NCBI GenBank assembly: GCA_026545765.1
Contig: CM048844.1
Span: 3,038,001 to 3,102,000 of the forward strand
Source: Plantago major
Taxonomy: Eukaryota; Streptophyta; Magnoliopsida; Lamiales; Plantaginaceae
Reading direction: 5' to 3'
DNA length: 64,000 bases
Shown: positions 48,362-57,642 of the stretch, one piece after another
Position numbering within the stretch: position 1 is the first letter of the stretch
Layout of the letters: the number at the start of each line of letters is the position of its first letter
The notes under the pieces: generated by a model
Told to the model about the DNA's origin: nothing
The model's database searches: none
Seen by the model: only the letters and a program-made list of their open reading frames with translations
Translations under genes and position numbers: made by a program

Positions 48362-49860
48362 TTAACACCCCCTCAAGCGATGCGTAGGATGAGGATCAAC
48401 GCGAAGCTTGGATCGAAAAAATTCAAATAACGGCCGAGGTAGACTTTTTGTGAAGATATCTACTACTTGAAGGTGAGAAGGCACAAAACGAGTAGATAGT
48501 GTCCCGTTAGAAACCAACTCACGAACAAAGTGATAATCAATATCAATATCAATATGTTTGGCACGCTTATGAGCAATGGGATTTTGACTGAGAAAAACAG
48601 CACTGTTGTTATCACAAAGTAAGATGGGCACCGTAGATGGAAGCGCGTGAAGCTCACGAAGAAGAGAGGTGACCCAAATAACTTCAGCAGTGGCATTTGC
48701 CAAAGCGCGATATTCAGACTTCGCAACTAGACTGAGCAACCGTTGGTTGTTTCTTAGCACTCTAAGATACAAGATTATCACCTAAGAATATGGAATACCC
48801 ATATGTAGAACGCCTCGTGTCAATGCAACGAGCCCAATCAACATCTGAGTATCCTAACAAAGAAGGCGTGCTTCTGTTAAAGGTGAGACCAAATGAGAGA
48901 GTGCCCTTAACATAGCGAAGAATACGTTTAACGGCCTGGAAATGAGCAATAGTAAGCGCCTGTTGAAATTGAATGACTGTGTTAACAACATATGAGAGAT
49001 CTGGACGCGTAATAGTTGAGTACTGGAGAGCACCAACTAATGAGCGGTATAAAGATGGATCAGCAAAACTCGTTCCAGCACTACTCAAGGTTGCACCTGG
49101 CGCTAAAGGAGTGGAAACAGGACTGAACTCAAGTAGCATTGCCCGAACTAGAATATCATGGGCATACTTAGATTGTCTTAAAAATAAGCCAGAATCTGTA
49201 TAAGTGACCTCAAGCCCAAGAAAGTAGCTTAGCTGACCAAGATCTTTAATAGCAAACTCTCTATGAATACGGGAAATAAATTTGGTAATTAACTGGGAGT
49301 CACTGCCAGTAAGAATGATGTCAGCAACGTATACAAGAAGATAGAGAAGAGATGAACCTTGATGAAAAAACAAATAATGAAGTGTCAGCTTTGCAACAAA
49401 AGAAGCCAAGTCCTGTGAGAAAGGTACTGAAGCGTTGAAACCAGGCGCGGGGGGCTTGCTTTAAACCATAAAGTGCCTTTTTCAGGCGGCAAACATGAGA
49501 AGGGAAGCGTGAATCGACATACCCGGGGGGCTGTTCCATATAGACTGTTTCCTTCAAGTAACCATTTAAGAAGGCATTTTTTATGTCTAGTTGATGAAGG
49601 GGCCAATTGTTAATAACAGCGAGAGAAAGAACAATGCGCACTGTGGAAGCCTTGACTACAGGACTGAAGGTATGCGTGTAGTCAAATCCAGGGAGCTGAG
49701 AAAGACCTTGAGCCACGAGTCGAGCCTTATAACACTTAACGGGACCATCGGCAAGAAATTTAGTGCGAAATACCCACTTAGAGCCAACAATATCTGCACC
49801 CTTAGGACACGGAACCAATTCCCAAGTTTCATTTGAACGAAGGGCAGCAACCTCGTCCAT
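48362..49860 (-). pseudogene. Copia reverse transcriptase and RNase H remnants
   Basis: Three overlapping frames carry one pol region. 49860-49321 has WVFRTKFLADG, CYKARLVAQGLSQ, DYTHTFSPVVKASTV, QLDIKNAFLNGYL and LYGLKQAPRAWF, the RT fingers and palm. 49409-48762 has YLLVYVADIILT, where the usual YVDD is YVAD, so the catalytic site is already mutated, then LGQLSYFLGLEV and VGALQYSTITRPDL. 48781-48362 has SEYRALANATAEVIWV, the RNase H core, CDNNSAVFLSQNP and HIDIDIDYHFVREL, and ends before the purine tract. Frame breaks occur near 49400 and 48780. Confidence 0.88.
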
Positions 49861-50153
49861 AGCAGCAATCCAAGCAGGGGACTTAATAGCAGACTTAAAA
49901 CCACGAGGTTCAGTAGATACTGAAGAGCATAAAGTAGTGAACCAGACTCAACAAAAGCAAGATCAGCAGGGTGTTTAATTTTGAATATACCATCACAACC
50001 GCGTGTTCTCATGATGTGAGTAGGAGGTCCAGCAGAATTAGCTCAGCGCCTGGAGGTTTTTCGACTACGTCAAATTGGAAGAGGAGCAATAATAGCGGCA
50101 AATGACAGAACTGGTTGGGATGGTGAAATGGGTTGTTGTTCCATAATAAGCTC

Positions 50154-51167
50154 CTACATTTCATCTTGAGGAATGGGATCAATTGGTGTAATTGTGGAAG
50201 ATGGAACATCCTGCGAATCATCAGACACACATATAGGACAAGGGCCAGTAGATGGTGAAGTAGACGACCCAATGTCATGATTGGTGGAATGAGAGACCAG
50301 CTCCATAAATGCCAAGTAGTCCAACCCAGTATGCGACCGAGAACTTGAAGTGCCTGAAAAAGGGAAACATGTTTCATCAAATTGCGCATGCCGACTAACA
50401 TATATGCGAGACGTCACAGTATCAAGGCACCAGAATCCCTTATGCTGAGTACTATATCCAAGAAAAATGCATGGCACAATGCGAGGAGAAAACTTGTTAG
50501 TCGCATAATCTCGAAGACATGGAAAAACACGACATCCGGAAACATGAAAATTCTCATATGTCGGAGTAGTGTTAAATAGTACTTCAAAAGGAGATTTATT
50601 TTGTAAAACTGAAGACGACAATCTGTTGATGATATATACAGCAGTACTAAATGCCTCCACCCAATAAGACATAGGAACTGATGAATGGAATAAAAGAGCA
50701 AGTCCCATTTATGTAATATGGCGATGTTTTCGCTCAGCTCGACCATTTTGAGCAGGGATGTAAGGACAAGACATGACATGATGAATGCCACAATTGCGAA
50801 ACAATTCTTGGAGTCGATTATTAGTAAACTCCGTACCACCATCACTTTGAAAAGTCTTAATAGTGCGTGAGAACTGATTCTGGACAAATTTCTGAAAGAG
50901 CACAAAAGTGTCATAAAAATCGGACTTGGAACGCAGATGATATAACCAAGTAAACCGAGAATGATCATCAAGAAAGACAACATAGTACACAAAACCAATA
51001 TTAGACCGTACAGGTGCAGGACCCCATAAGTCACAGTGAATTAAATCCAAAACGTGCGACGAGCGCTTATTATTGATAACAAATGGCAAGTGTTTGCTTT
51101 TAGCAAATTGACATGAAGAGCAAATAGTCGATTTAGGCAACGAGGAGCAAACCGACACGTGGCCCAA
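50154..51167 (-). pseudogene. Copia integrase remnants
   Basis: 51167-50709 has the zinc-binding end CSSCQFAKSKHLPF, the core HCDLWGPAPV, FLDDHSRFTWLYHL, FQSDGGTEF and AQNGRAERKHRHI with the catalytic Glu. A single stop (TAA where a Glu codon would be expected) separates it from 50708-50154, which continues MGLALLFHSSVPMSYWVEAF, AVYIINRLSSSVLQ, GCRVFPCL and FLGYSTQHKGFWCLD. It then degenerates in the spacer before RT. Confidence 0.88.
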
Positions 51168-51425
51168 TTTATTAATTTAATAATGAAACAAAATCAAAAC
51201 CAACATGACCCAGCCGAGAGTGCCATAACTCAAACGATCCATGAATTGTTTTAGTCCGCAATGCTAATACACTGTTTTCCAGTGTAATTAGTATTTATCT
51301 AATGGATAAGTACTCACTTCTTAAGTAGCATTTGTAATTTTATTGTTTAATTAATAAAAGCATTGGGGCCTAATTTTATTTTCAAAGTTGCAAACGAAAT
51401 AAAAGAATAAGACATGTAAGGTTGA

Positions 51426-51819
51426 TTGGCACGAAATTATAATTGACTGAATTTTAATTGAGTTTTAATTGATGAATAGTAACTAAATTTTAATTGAGTT
51501 GTTAAAATTGTGTTTGGGATAGAGTTAAATTTTTTATGGGTTTTTAGGTTTGTTATATAGAGTGTGGAAGATTGAAGTAACTAAATTTTAAGATTTATTT
51601 GATTGGTTATAAGGTTATTTGATTAATTTGAAGTTGTTATAATAAATGAAAAGGTAAAGTGAGAGAAAAATATTAAAATAATATGGGTGGGGAGAGGAGG
51701 ATAGGTTTTAACTTTTAATTGAGTTAGCTCAATTAAGTGTAGAAGTAAATTATAATGGCCAACCAAACACAACAAACACTACTACTCAATTATAATGGAG
51801 CTATAATTGTGTGCCAAAC
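51426..51819. mobile_element. TIR MITE, ~0.39 kb
   Basis: The left end TTGGCACGAAATTATAATTG pairs with the right end ATAATTGTGTGCCAA. Inner ACTCAATTA-type segments are also inverted. No coding capacity. Superfamily not assigned. Confidence 0.65.
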
Positions 51820-52020
51820 ACTCACATAATGATAAAGCTATTTGAAGATATTTATGGTATTTGGTATGAAAATATGAACCCTACACTTAAACCAATCAAC
51901 AAAACCACTTTTACAAGTGTGTTTTGGCTATCCGAAATACACCTACAAATATGATATCAATTATCCGATTTTGCGATCAAACTGCATTTCATAACACACA
52001 AATGCATTCGAGCTTTACAA

Positions 52021-52436
52021 ATGCTCTTTGACCAAGTTCAGTGCACTTCAGATTGCCCTAATCCAGAATGTTTTGCTCTTCCGGAATGGATATCTGAATG
52101 GTTCCCATGGAAAGAAATAACAATCTTGCATGTTCAGTGGCATGCATTATGTCTTGGTCTTTTTGCATCAATTACTGCACCTTTTGGGGGCTTTTTTGCC
52201 AGTGGCTTCAAAAGAGTTTTCAATATCAAGGATTTCGGTGATAGTATACCTGGACATGGTGGGATCACTGATAGAATGGATTGCCAGATGGTGATGGCCG
52301 TTTTTGCATACATATATCACCAGTCGTTCGTCATACCCCAGAGCTTATCAGTTGAGAGCAGATCCTAGTGAACCTCTCATTTGAAGAGCAACAAGCTCTG
52401 TATTCGAAACTCGGCCAAGTCATTATGGGGGGATAG
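52021..52436 (+). pseudogene. CDP-diacylglycerol synthase (phosphatidate cytidylyltransferase) fragment
   Basis: The intact enzyme makes CDP-diacylglycerol from CTP and phosphatidate in the ER. Only the C-terminal part is present. It reads [38 protein letters not shown] and [20 protein letters not shown]. It then has [20 protein letters not shown], which includes the family signature, and [12 protein letters not shown]. After this the frame is broken by a small deletion; the true end (NLSFEEQQALYSKLGQV) continues in another frame to a stop near 52436. The fragment is uninterrupted by introns across a region that is spliced in plant genes as I know them, so a retrocopy is likely, but no poly(A) was seen. 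Upstream membrane segments are absent. Confidence 0.85.
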
Positions 52437-52730
52437 TTTGGAAATTCCTGAATGCAGTTTTTGGGCATTGTATAGGTTGCCCCCACTACTAAATCGCTTA
52501 GTAACAACTAAAGGTCCCTTTTTAAGAGCTGAGACAACTTAATTTATCCTTTTTGGATTTTTTTCACAACTGTGTCGATGTTGGAGTTGAGATTTTGTAT
52601 CGACTTTACCTTTTATATTTGATTGTTTTAAAGTTGTATATAATAAATGGTATAGTTGGGGTAAGAATGGACAAAAATGAAAATGTAAATATTTATTAAA
52701 AGTTCCGTGAGGAACAGACTAATTACATTT
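52437..52730. other. 3' flank of the UGT gene and of the CDP-DAG synthase fragment
   Basis: The first part may be former 3' UTR of the pseudogene parent. No other feature was recognised. Confidence 0.5.
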
Positions 52731-54137
52731 CTAATCGAATAATTTATACAAATTCTCTATGAACCCCTTAATATAACCATCCATAAACCCAGGGCTAACC
52801 AATATCTGCTTCCACTTAGCATGATTCTCCTTAATCACCTTCCCAACCTCACTACCCTCGTCCATGACACTCTTAATCGCCTCGCACAAATCCTCCTTCA
52901 AAAACCTCCCCATCTCCCCTCTCTTCACCTCCACCGCGACCTTCAAATCCTCGGCAAGAATCCGGGTATTAAATATCTGATCCGCCAGACGCGGCACTAA
53001 AACAATCTGGCAGTCGCTGAGCAGCGACTCCCACATGGACCCGAACCCACAATGACTCACAAAGCACCCAACGGACGGATGGTTAAGTATCTCCCTCTGC
53101 TGCATCCACCCCCCATGAACAACACCCCTATCCCCAACCCGTTCCAAAAAACCCTCCGGTAATGCCTCCTCAATCGTCGCGGCCCCATCAGGCTTCGACA
53201 GTGCGATAAGAAAGGGCAAATTAGTCATTTCAAATGCTAACACGAGTTCCTGGAACTGTTCCTTTTTCAGAATCATCTGGCTCCCGAACGCACAGTAAAC
53301 AACTGTCTTCTCCTTGAATCGATTCAACCAATTCTCCCAATTCTTGTCCAATGTAACACCACAGGATCCGAAATCAGGCAGAACCGGTCCGGAGAGAAGA
53401 ACGGGCTTGTTGTACTGGTCCGACAGATAATCGCACATCGGACCTTCGAGTTCACGTACAGTACGTATACCGATAGCATCACAACCACTTGTAGCAGTGA
53501 CAATGCGTTCATAGAATTTGGAATTTCCGTACTCCATGGAAATGAACGAGAGAGTGAGCGCTTCGTCTTCTCCACGTACTACAACTGTAGAAGACGGATA
53601 CCCTTCTGGTGCTGTCATGAGCTCCTGAACCGTCATAACACGGTCTTTCGGAATGGTTCTGGAAGGTACGATGGTAAAGGACATTGCAGAGGCACAAATG
53701 ACGTTGTAGCAAAGCGTCTTGAACCCGATTTGGGAAGCTAAGGCAGGAATCCAGTCTGCGAAATCGAAGAAGACGACGTCGGGTTTGAGAGTGGAGAGGA
53801 TGGAGTGAACTTGTGTGCTAGTTGAGTCGAATGCGATGGCGAGTGGGCCTCTGGTGCCGATGAGGTCGGTATCGGAGGCGGTTTGTGCGTCGGGTGGGAG
53901 ACCGGGGACTTGGGGGATGGTGATGATGTGGAAGGAGATGAGATGTGGGTGTTTGGAGATGTTAGAGAGCTGGTTGAAGGGCTTTTCTGGGATCAGGATG
54001 GAGATGCGATGGTTATGTGCTGCCAGTTCGTTTGCTAGGTGGATGAATGGGGTTATGTGACCAATTGCTATCCATGGAAACATTGATATGTGCAGGCTAG
54101 TTTTCTGATCAGTTGATGTTGTTGATATTTCAGCCAT
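52731..54137 (-). CDS. UDP-glycosyltransferase, UGT79-like, single exon, 468 aa
   Basis: A family 1 (GT-B fold) glycosyltransferase, cytosolic. UGT79-clade members mostly add a sugar to the sugar of flavonoid or other glycosides; the actual acceptor here is unknown. Catalytic His27 lies in FPWIAIGHITPF and the partner Asp125 in VVFFDFADW. The 44-residue PSPG box spans 344-387: WMQQREILNHPSVGCFVSHC, then GFGSMWESLLSDCQIVLVPR and LADQ. It has the Trp at position 1, the HCG motif and a final DQ pair, the last Gln commonly linked to UDP-glucose use but not decisive. The GFGSMWES version of the PSPG middle is typical of UGT79 rather than of other groups. Length is normal, there is no intron, and no break is seen. 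GC content in the coding region is higher than in the flanks, as expected of a gene. The closest functional relative cannot be named without alignment. Confidence 0.93.
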   Translation of the reverse strand: MAEISTTSTDQKTSLHISMFPWIAIGHITPFIHLANELAAHNHRISILIPEKPFNQLSNISKHPHLISFHIITIPQVPGLPPDAQTASDTDLIGTRGPLAIAFDSTSTQVHSILSTLKPDVVFFDFADWIPALASQIGFKTLCYNVICASAMSFTIVPSRTIPKDRVMTVQELMTAPEGYPSSTVVVRGEDEALTLSFISMEYGNSKFYERIVTATSGCDAIGIRTVRELEGPMCDYLSDQYNKPVLLSGPVLPDFGSCGVTLDKNWENWLNRFKEKTVVYCAFGSQMILKKEQFQELVLAFEMTNLPFLIALSKPDGAATIEEALPEGFLERVGDRGVVHGGWMQQREILNHPSVGCFVSHCGFGSMWESLLSDCQIVLVPRLADQIFNTRILAEDLKVAVEVKRGEMGRFLKEDLCEAIKSVMDEGSEVGKVIKENHAKWKQILVSPGFMDGYIKGFIENLYKLFD

Positions 54138-54228
54138 GTCTACTCTCTTTAGGTGATAGAAGCTTGGTTTTGTTGTGATGAGTGTGGATTTAGTGAAGAT
54201 TTATTACAAGTAGGATTGTTGGAGTGGG

Positions 54229-54237
54229 ATATATAGT
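54229..54237 (-). promoter_or_regulatory. Candidate TATA box of the UGT gene
   Basis: In minus sense ACTATATATC lies about 95 bp upstream of the UGT start codon, a normal distance for a TATA box plus short leader. Confidence 0.55.
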
Positions 54238-54898
54238 ATGTACTACATCGCCGTATCGAACTCTCAACTTCTCATTTTTCATTTTCGTCTGTCTCAAATG
54301 ATAAAGTTATATCTGATCTAAACGTTCGTACTTGTAGTAGGGTGTTGAATCTGTCATTCATAGTAATTCTTTAATACTTCCCCGTACTCGTGTACGGTTC
54401 CAACCTCCTTAGTAAGGTCATTTGAGTGTAAATTTAATGTGGGACGGATGGTGCAGGTTGGACGTAAATCAAATGCTTTAATACCATAATAAAATCTCAT
54501 CTATCTAAAAGTCCAATCTTGTTGTGAGTCGTGAAATCTATTTATTTACATTTTCAATACCAAATTCAACTTCCTTTAATTTATATGGGAAATCTATATA
54601 TCTTTACTTTATTTGTTCTATATGATACTTTATTCAATATATTTAATATTTTATTCATTATTAAATTTTTGTCTCGGGCTGAGTATGGAACTGAGAGAGT
54701 ATTTAATTATCCATGGTGTTTGCATCTGCACAGTGAGCATGATGAACGTAAGCAGATAAGAGACACCTTAGATTGCATTAATTGGAGTTATCTAATTTGA
54801 ATTGGCTGTCAAGAGATACGTCAATGAGGGATGCGTCATTGGCATTTTGACTAACACTTGGCCATGCATGCAGAAGTGTACAAATAAACTAATTAGCC
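54238..54898. other. Intergenic, UGT promoter side
   Basis: Upstream sequence of the UGT gene; AT-rich; nothing else recognised. Confidence 0.5.
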
Positions 54899-55150
54899 AT
54901 ACTTCCTTCCCGTTTTAACAAGTTTAAAACTTTTTAAATTAACTTTTCATTACTTAATTAATCTTAAACCGCGCGCAAATGTATAATGTTCAATTTTTTT
55001 ATATAATGAAACTTTAGGGGCTAAATTTTCATTATATAATTTAATTTAACATTTTACATTTGCGGTTTAAGATTAATTCGTAATCAAAGTTGAAAAAGTT
55101 TGACTACAAAAAGTTAAAATGTGAAACTTGTTCCGGGACGGAGGAAGTAA
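54899..55150. mobile_element. Stowaway-type MITE
   Basis: The left end ATACTTCCTTCCCGTTTTAA and the right end TTCCGGGACGGAGGAAGTA are inverted. Inner halves (AATTAATCTTAAACCGCG and CGGTTTAAGATTAATT) also pair. Confidence 0.82.
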
Positions 55151-57113
55151 TAAATTAGATTGGAGAAATACTCCATAAATAACTAGCTAGTTAGCCAAAT
55201 AAAAACTTAAGTTTCGAAGTTTTAGTGGAACGGAAGTCCGAGTCTCTAATCAGAGTATACATTTTCTCAATCAAGCTTGTTAATTTTACCAAGTATACAT
55301 TTTCTCGTAGCATAAATTGTGTTAAAATTTTAGCTAAATCAAAATTTGTTCATATATCAAGTATCCTCGTATATGTGTGTAATTAATCTATGTTGCAATG
55401 GGAGAAGTTTGAACAAGAAGAGTACGAAATTTAAATTTGAATTGTCGTTGATTCATCAATTATAAAATGACTGGTTGTAATTAATGGGAGAAGTTTCACA
55501 CGATTATGATTGGGAAAAAAGAAAGTACTATTTCATCGGTGTCGCTTGAAACTTCTCGCTTCTTTTCTTTTTAGAAAAATAAGGTAACATATTATGTTTG
55601 GATTTTAAAATAATGGCGTAGAGTAAATATTTCACGTTTATTTTACTTTTAAAATATATTTTGTAAAAAGTTGAATGTAATAATTGTCAAAAAATGGAAG
55701 TAGTGAGTTCTAATTGGGACGTAAAAGATAACAAAATAAAAAGCTTTGAGTGGGACGTAAAAACTCTATCCCGCATCATTTCTTACAATGACATGTTTTT
55801 TGTCGCCACAAACTTCACTCAACAAATAATAAATAATATTTTCGAATAAAATTATGGAGTAAGTTCATGGAATAATTACCAAGTCTTGAATGTAAATTGG
55901 AGTCCGTGGAGTAATCATCCAGGTGGTTGCAAGAAATAAAATGTGTTCAAGGTGATATGATAGATGGGCTTTATCTCAAGCCCAATCGAATGGCTAATTA
56001 ACGTGGGAGTTCAAATCATGTTGGGCAAGCCCAATAAGTAGGAAAATTCTTACATAGACCCAGTGCTAAGTAAGTTGTATACCATCTGGGTCAGAATGAA
56101 CTATATGACTTAAAATAATAAATTTAAATTCATTCAAATGGATGAACTGTACATTTGTGTTGTCCAAATGGAGAAGTAACGTGATGGATAAAATAGAAAA
56201 TTTGTGTCATAGACTTTCTGGACAATTTTATGCAAAAAAAAAAAAAAAAAAAAAAAAAAAAGACCTCTCATCTTTGCATACAAATTTCCCTGGTAAGTCT
56301 ATCATACCCTTTAACCTATATACATATACTCTCCTTCCTCCTCTCAAAATCACATTACGCTAAAAAATACCACCCACCACCCACCAATTCTGCTCCATCA
56401 CGACCTCCCTCCACCCACCATGCACCACCACCAGATCCGCTCCATCACCGACCTCTGTCCCGTAGAACTTTATACATTTGTCATTTTTAGCTGTCTCATA
56501 AAACTTTATGCATTACTTAAAACGGAAGTTACCACACACTCAACAAATAATAAACAATCTCAACGTTACATAAATATTACACATTTTGCCACAAGAAAGT
56601 ATACATTTTTCCACATTTTTTATATATTGTCATTACTTGAAAAGATAGTGTAAAGATAGTGTTTAAATATATAAAGTATGAAAGATAGTGTAAAGATAAT
56701 AAGAAAAGTAAGATAGAGAATATATAAAGTATGAAAGATAGTGTTTAAATATTAATAAGTGGAGATAGTGGATTTCCGAAAATAAAAACGTTAAACTTGT
56801 AAAAAAAACACCTGAAATGACAAATAGTAAAGCTTGTAAAAGAGCGGAGGGAGTATCACACATAAAGGAAGTACAACTGTTAAAGCAATTTGCACTATTG
56901 CAATGCCTTGTGGTAGCTCAAACTTGGGATGGCAATTGGCGGGACTGGGCCAGCCCGATACGTGCGAGCTCGATCGGGCCAGTAGTTGGTGTTTTTTTAA
57001 GTTCACTTACATTTTTTATTATCAGCATAATCAATAATGACATAGCGAGCCTCTATTTATACAGAAATCCATGCACACCCAATTTAACGTATGCAAGTGT
57101 GATCACTAAAGTA
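55151..57113. other. Intergenic, partly duplicated near 63.5 kb
   Basis: 55960-56190 matches 63490-63630: CCAATCGAATGGCTAATTA, GTTCAAATCATGT, CAAGCCCAATAA and GTCCAAATGGAGAAGTAA are shared in order. A 28-base A-run lies at 56234-56261. 56790-56855 ends GAGCGGAGGGAGTATC, half of a Stowaway-like element. The rest is unrecognised. Confidence 0.6.
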
Positions 57114-57356
57114 ACAATTGTTCCAAGTCTTGTGACCACAATTGTTGACCATGCATTTGAAAGTTGAAACCAAGTAGACTACAAACAAATTTCAACAATT
57201 GTTCCAAGTCTTGTGACCACAATTGTTGACCATGCATTTGAAAGTTGAAACCAAGTAGACTACAAACAAATTTCAACAATTGTTCCAAGTCTTGTGACCA
57301 CAATTGTTGACCATGCATTTGAAAGTTGAAACCAAGTAGCCTACAACAAATTTTGT
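57114..57356 (+). repeat. Three tandem 81-bp repeats in the promoter of the second RLP gene
   Basis: The unit runs from AACAATTGTTCCAAGTCTTG to CAAACAAATTTC and repeats with period exactly 81 (for example GTTCCAAG at 57120, 57201 and 57282). The first two units are almost identical and the third has small changes at its end (GTAGCC for GTAGAC and a lost A). Each unit contains ATTGTTGACCATGC with a TTGACC W-box core (57145, 57226, 57307). A fourth TTGACC lies just outside at 57373. The period is divisible by three, which produces an incidental 27-residue repeat frame on the minus strand. Confidence 0.95.
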
Positions 57357-57378
57357 TGCACTTTCAAGTCTATTGACC
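57145..57378 (+). promoter_or_regulatory. Cluster of four W-box cores (TTGACC)
   Basis: TTGACC at 57145-57150, 57226-57231, 57307-57312 and 57373-57378, all on the plus strand and 165-400 bp upstream of the likely TATA box. WRKY factors bind TTGAC[C/T]; clustered copies are typical of pathogen-inducible promoters. Function is inferred from motif and context. Confidence 0.6.
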
Positions 57379-57540
57379 ATGAATAGAGAGGCTTGTCTCC
57401 TCATTTATCAAGTTTAGTTAATTTAGTTTTGCCTGCTGAATGAGTCTTTCTCTTAAGTAAGCCAAAATCTGGTGGACCTCAAAGTAAAAACTCATGTGGT
57501 TATAGCTGCTTAAATAACAAGTTACAACCCAACTATCTAT

Positions 57541-57547
57541 TATAAAG
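57541..57547 (+). promoter_or_regulatory. Candidate TATA box of the second RLP gene
   Basis: TATAAAG lies about 100 bp before the ATG at 57643, in a normal promoter position. Confidence 0.55.
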
Positions 57548-57642
57548 ACCTTCGAGGAACAGAAGTACCTTCAAATATCTCTCTTTTTGCCTTCAATTCT
57601 TCTATTACTAACACACTTGAGCAAAAAAATTCCAGAGGGAAT

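Larger units (their letters stand above)
48220..51285 (-). mobile_element. Decayed, 5'-truncated Ty1/Copia element
   Basis: The minus-strand order is GAG-pre-integrase remnant (FELWHSRLGHVGF near 51240), integrase core, RT, RNase H. Gag, protease and 5' LTR are missing. On the 3' side the tract GCTTGAGGGGG (48368-48378, minus sense) precedes TGTTAAGCTAAAAGAATTAG, so a 3' LTR starts at 48367. If it ends at TTTATTACA (48220) the LTR is only about 148 bp; this end is tentative. Several stops and frame breaks show it is much older than the Copia at 5.3-10.6 kb. Confidence 0.8.

Noticed and set aside
56142..56490. Poly-lysine frames
   Set aside because: Produced by the 28-base A-run at 56234-56261.
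57106..57318. Repeat protein frame on the minus strand (27-residue unit three times)
   Set aside because: It arises because the promoter minisatellite period (81 bp) is divisible by three; no start context or family.
57114..57356. CRISPR-like array (three regular repeats)
   Set aside because: The repeats are contiguous, with no unique spacers, and the genome is a plant's.
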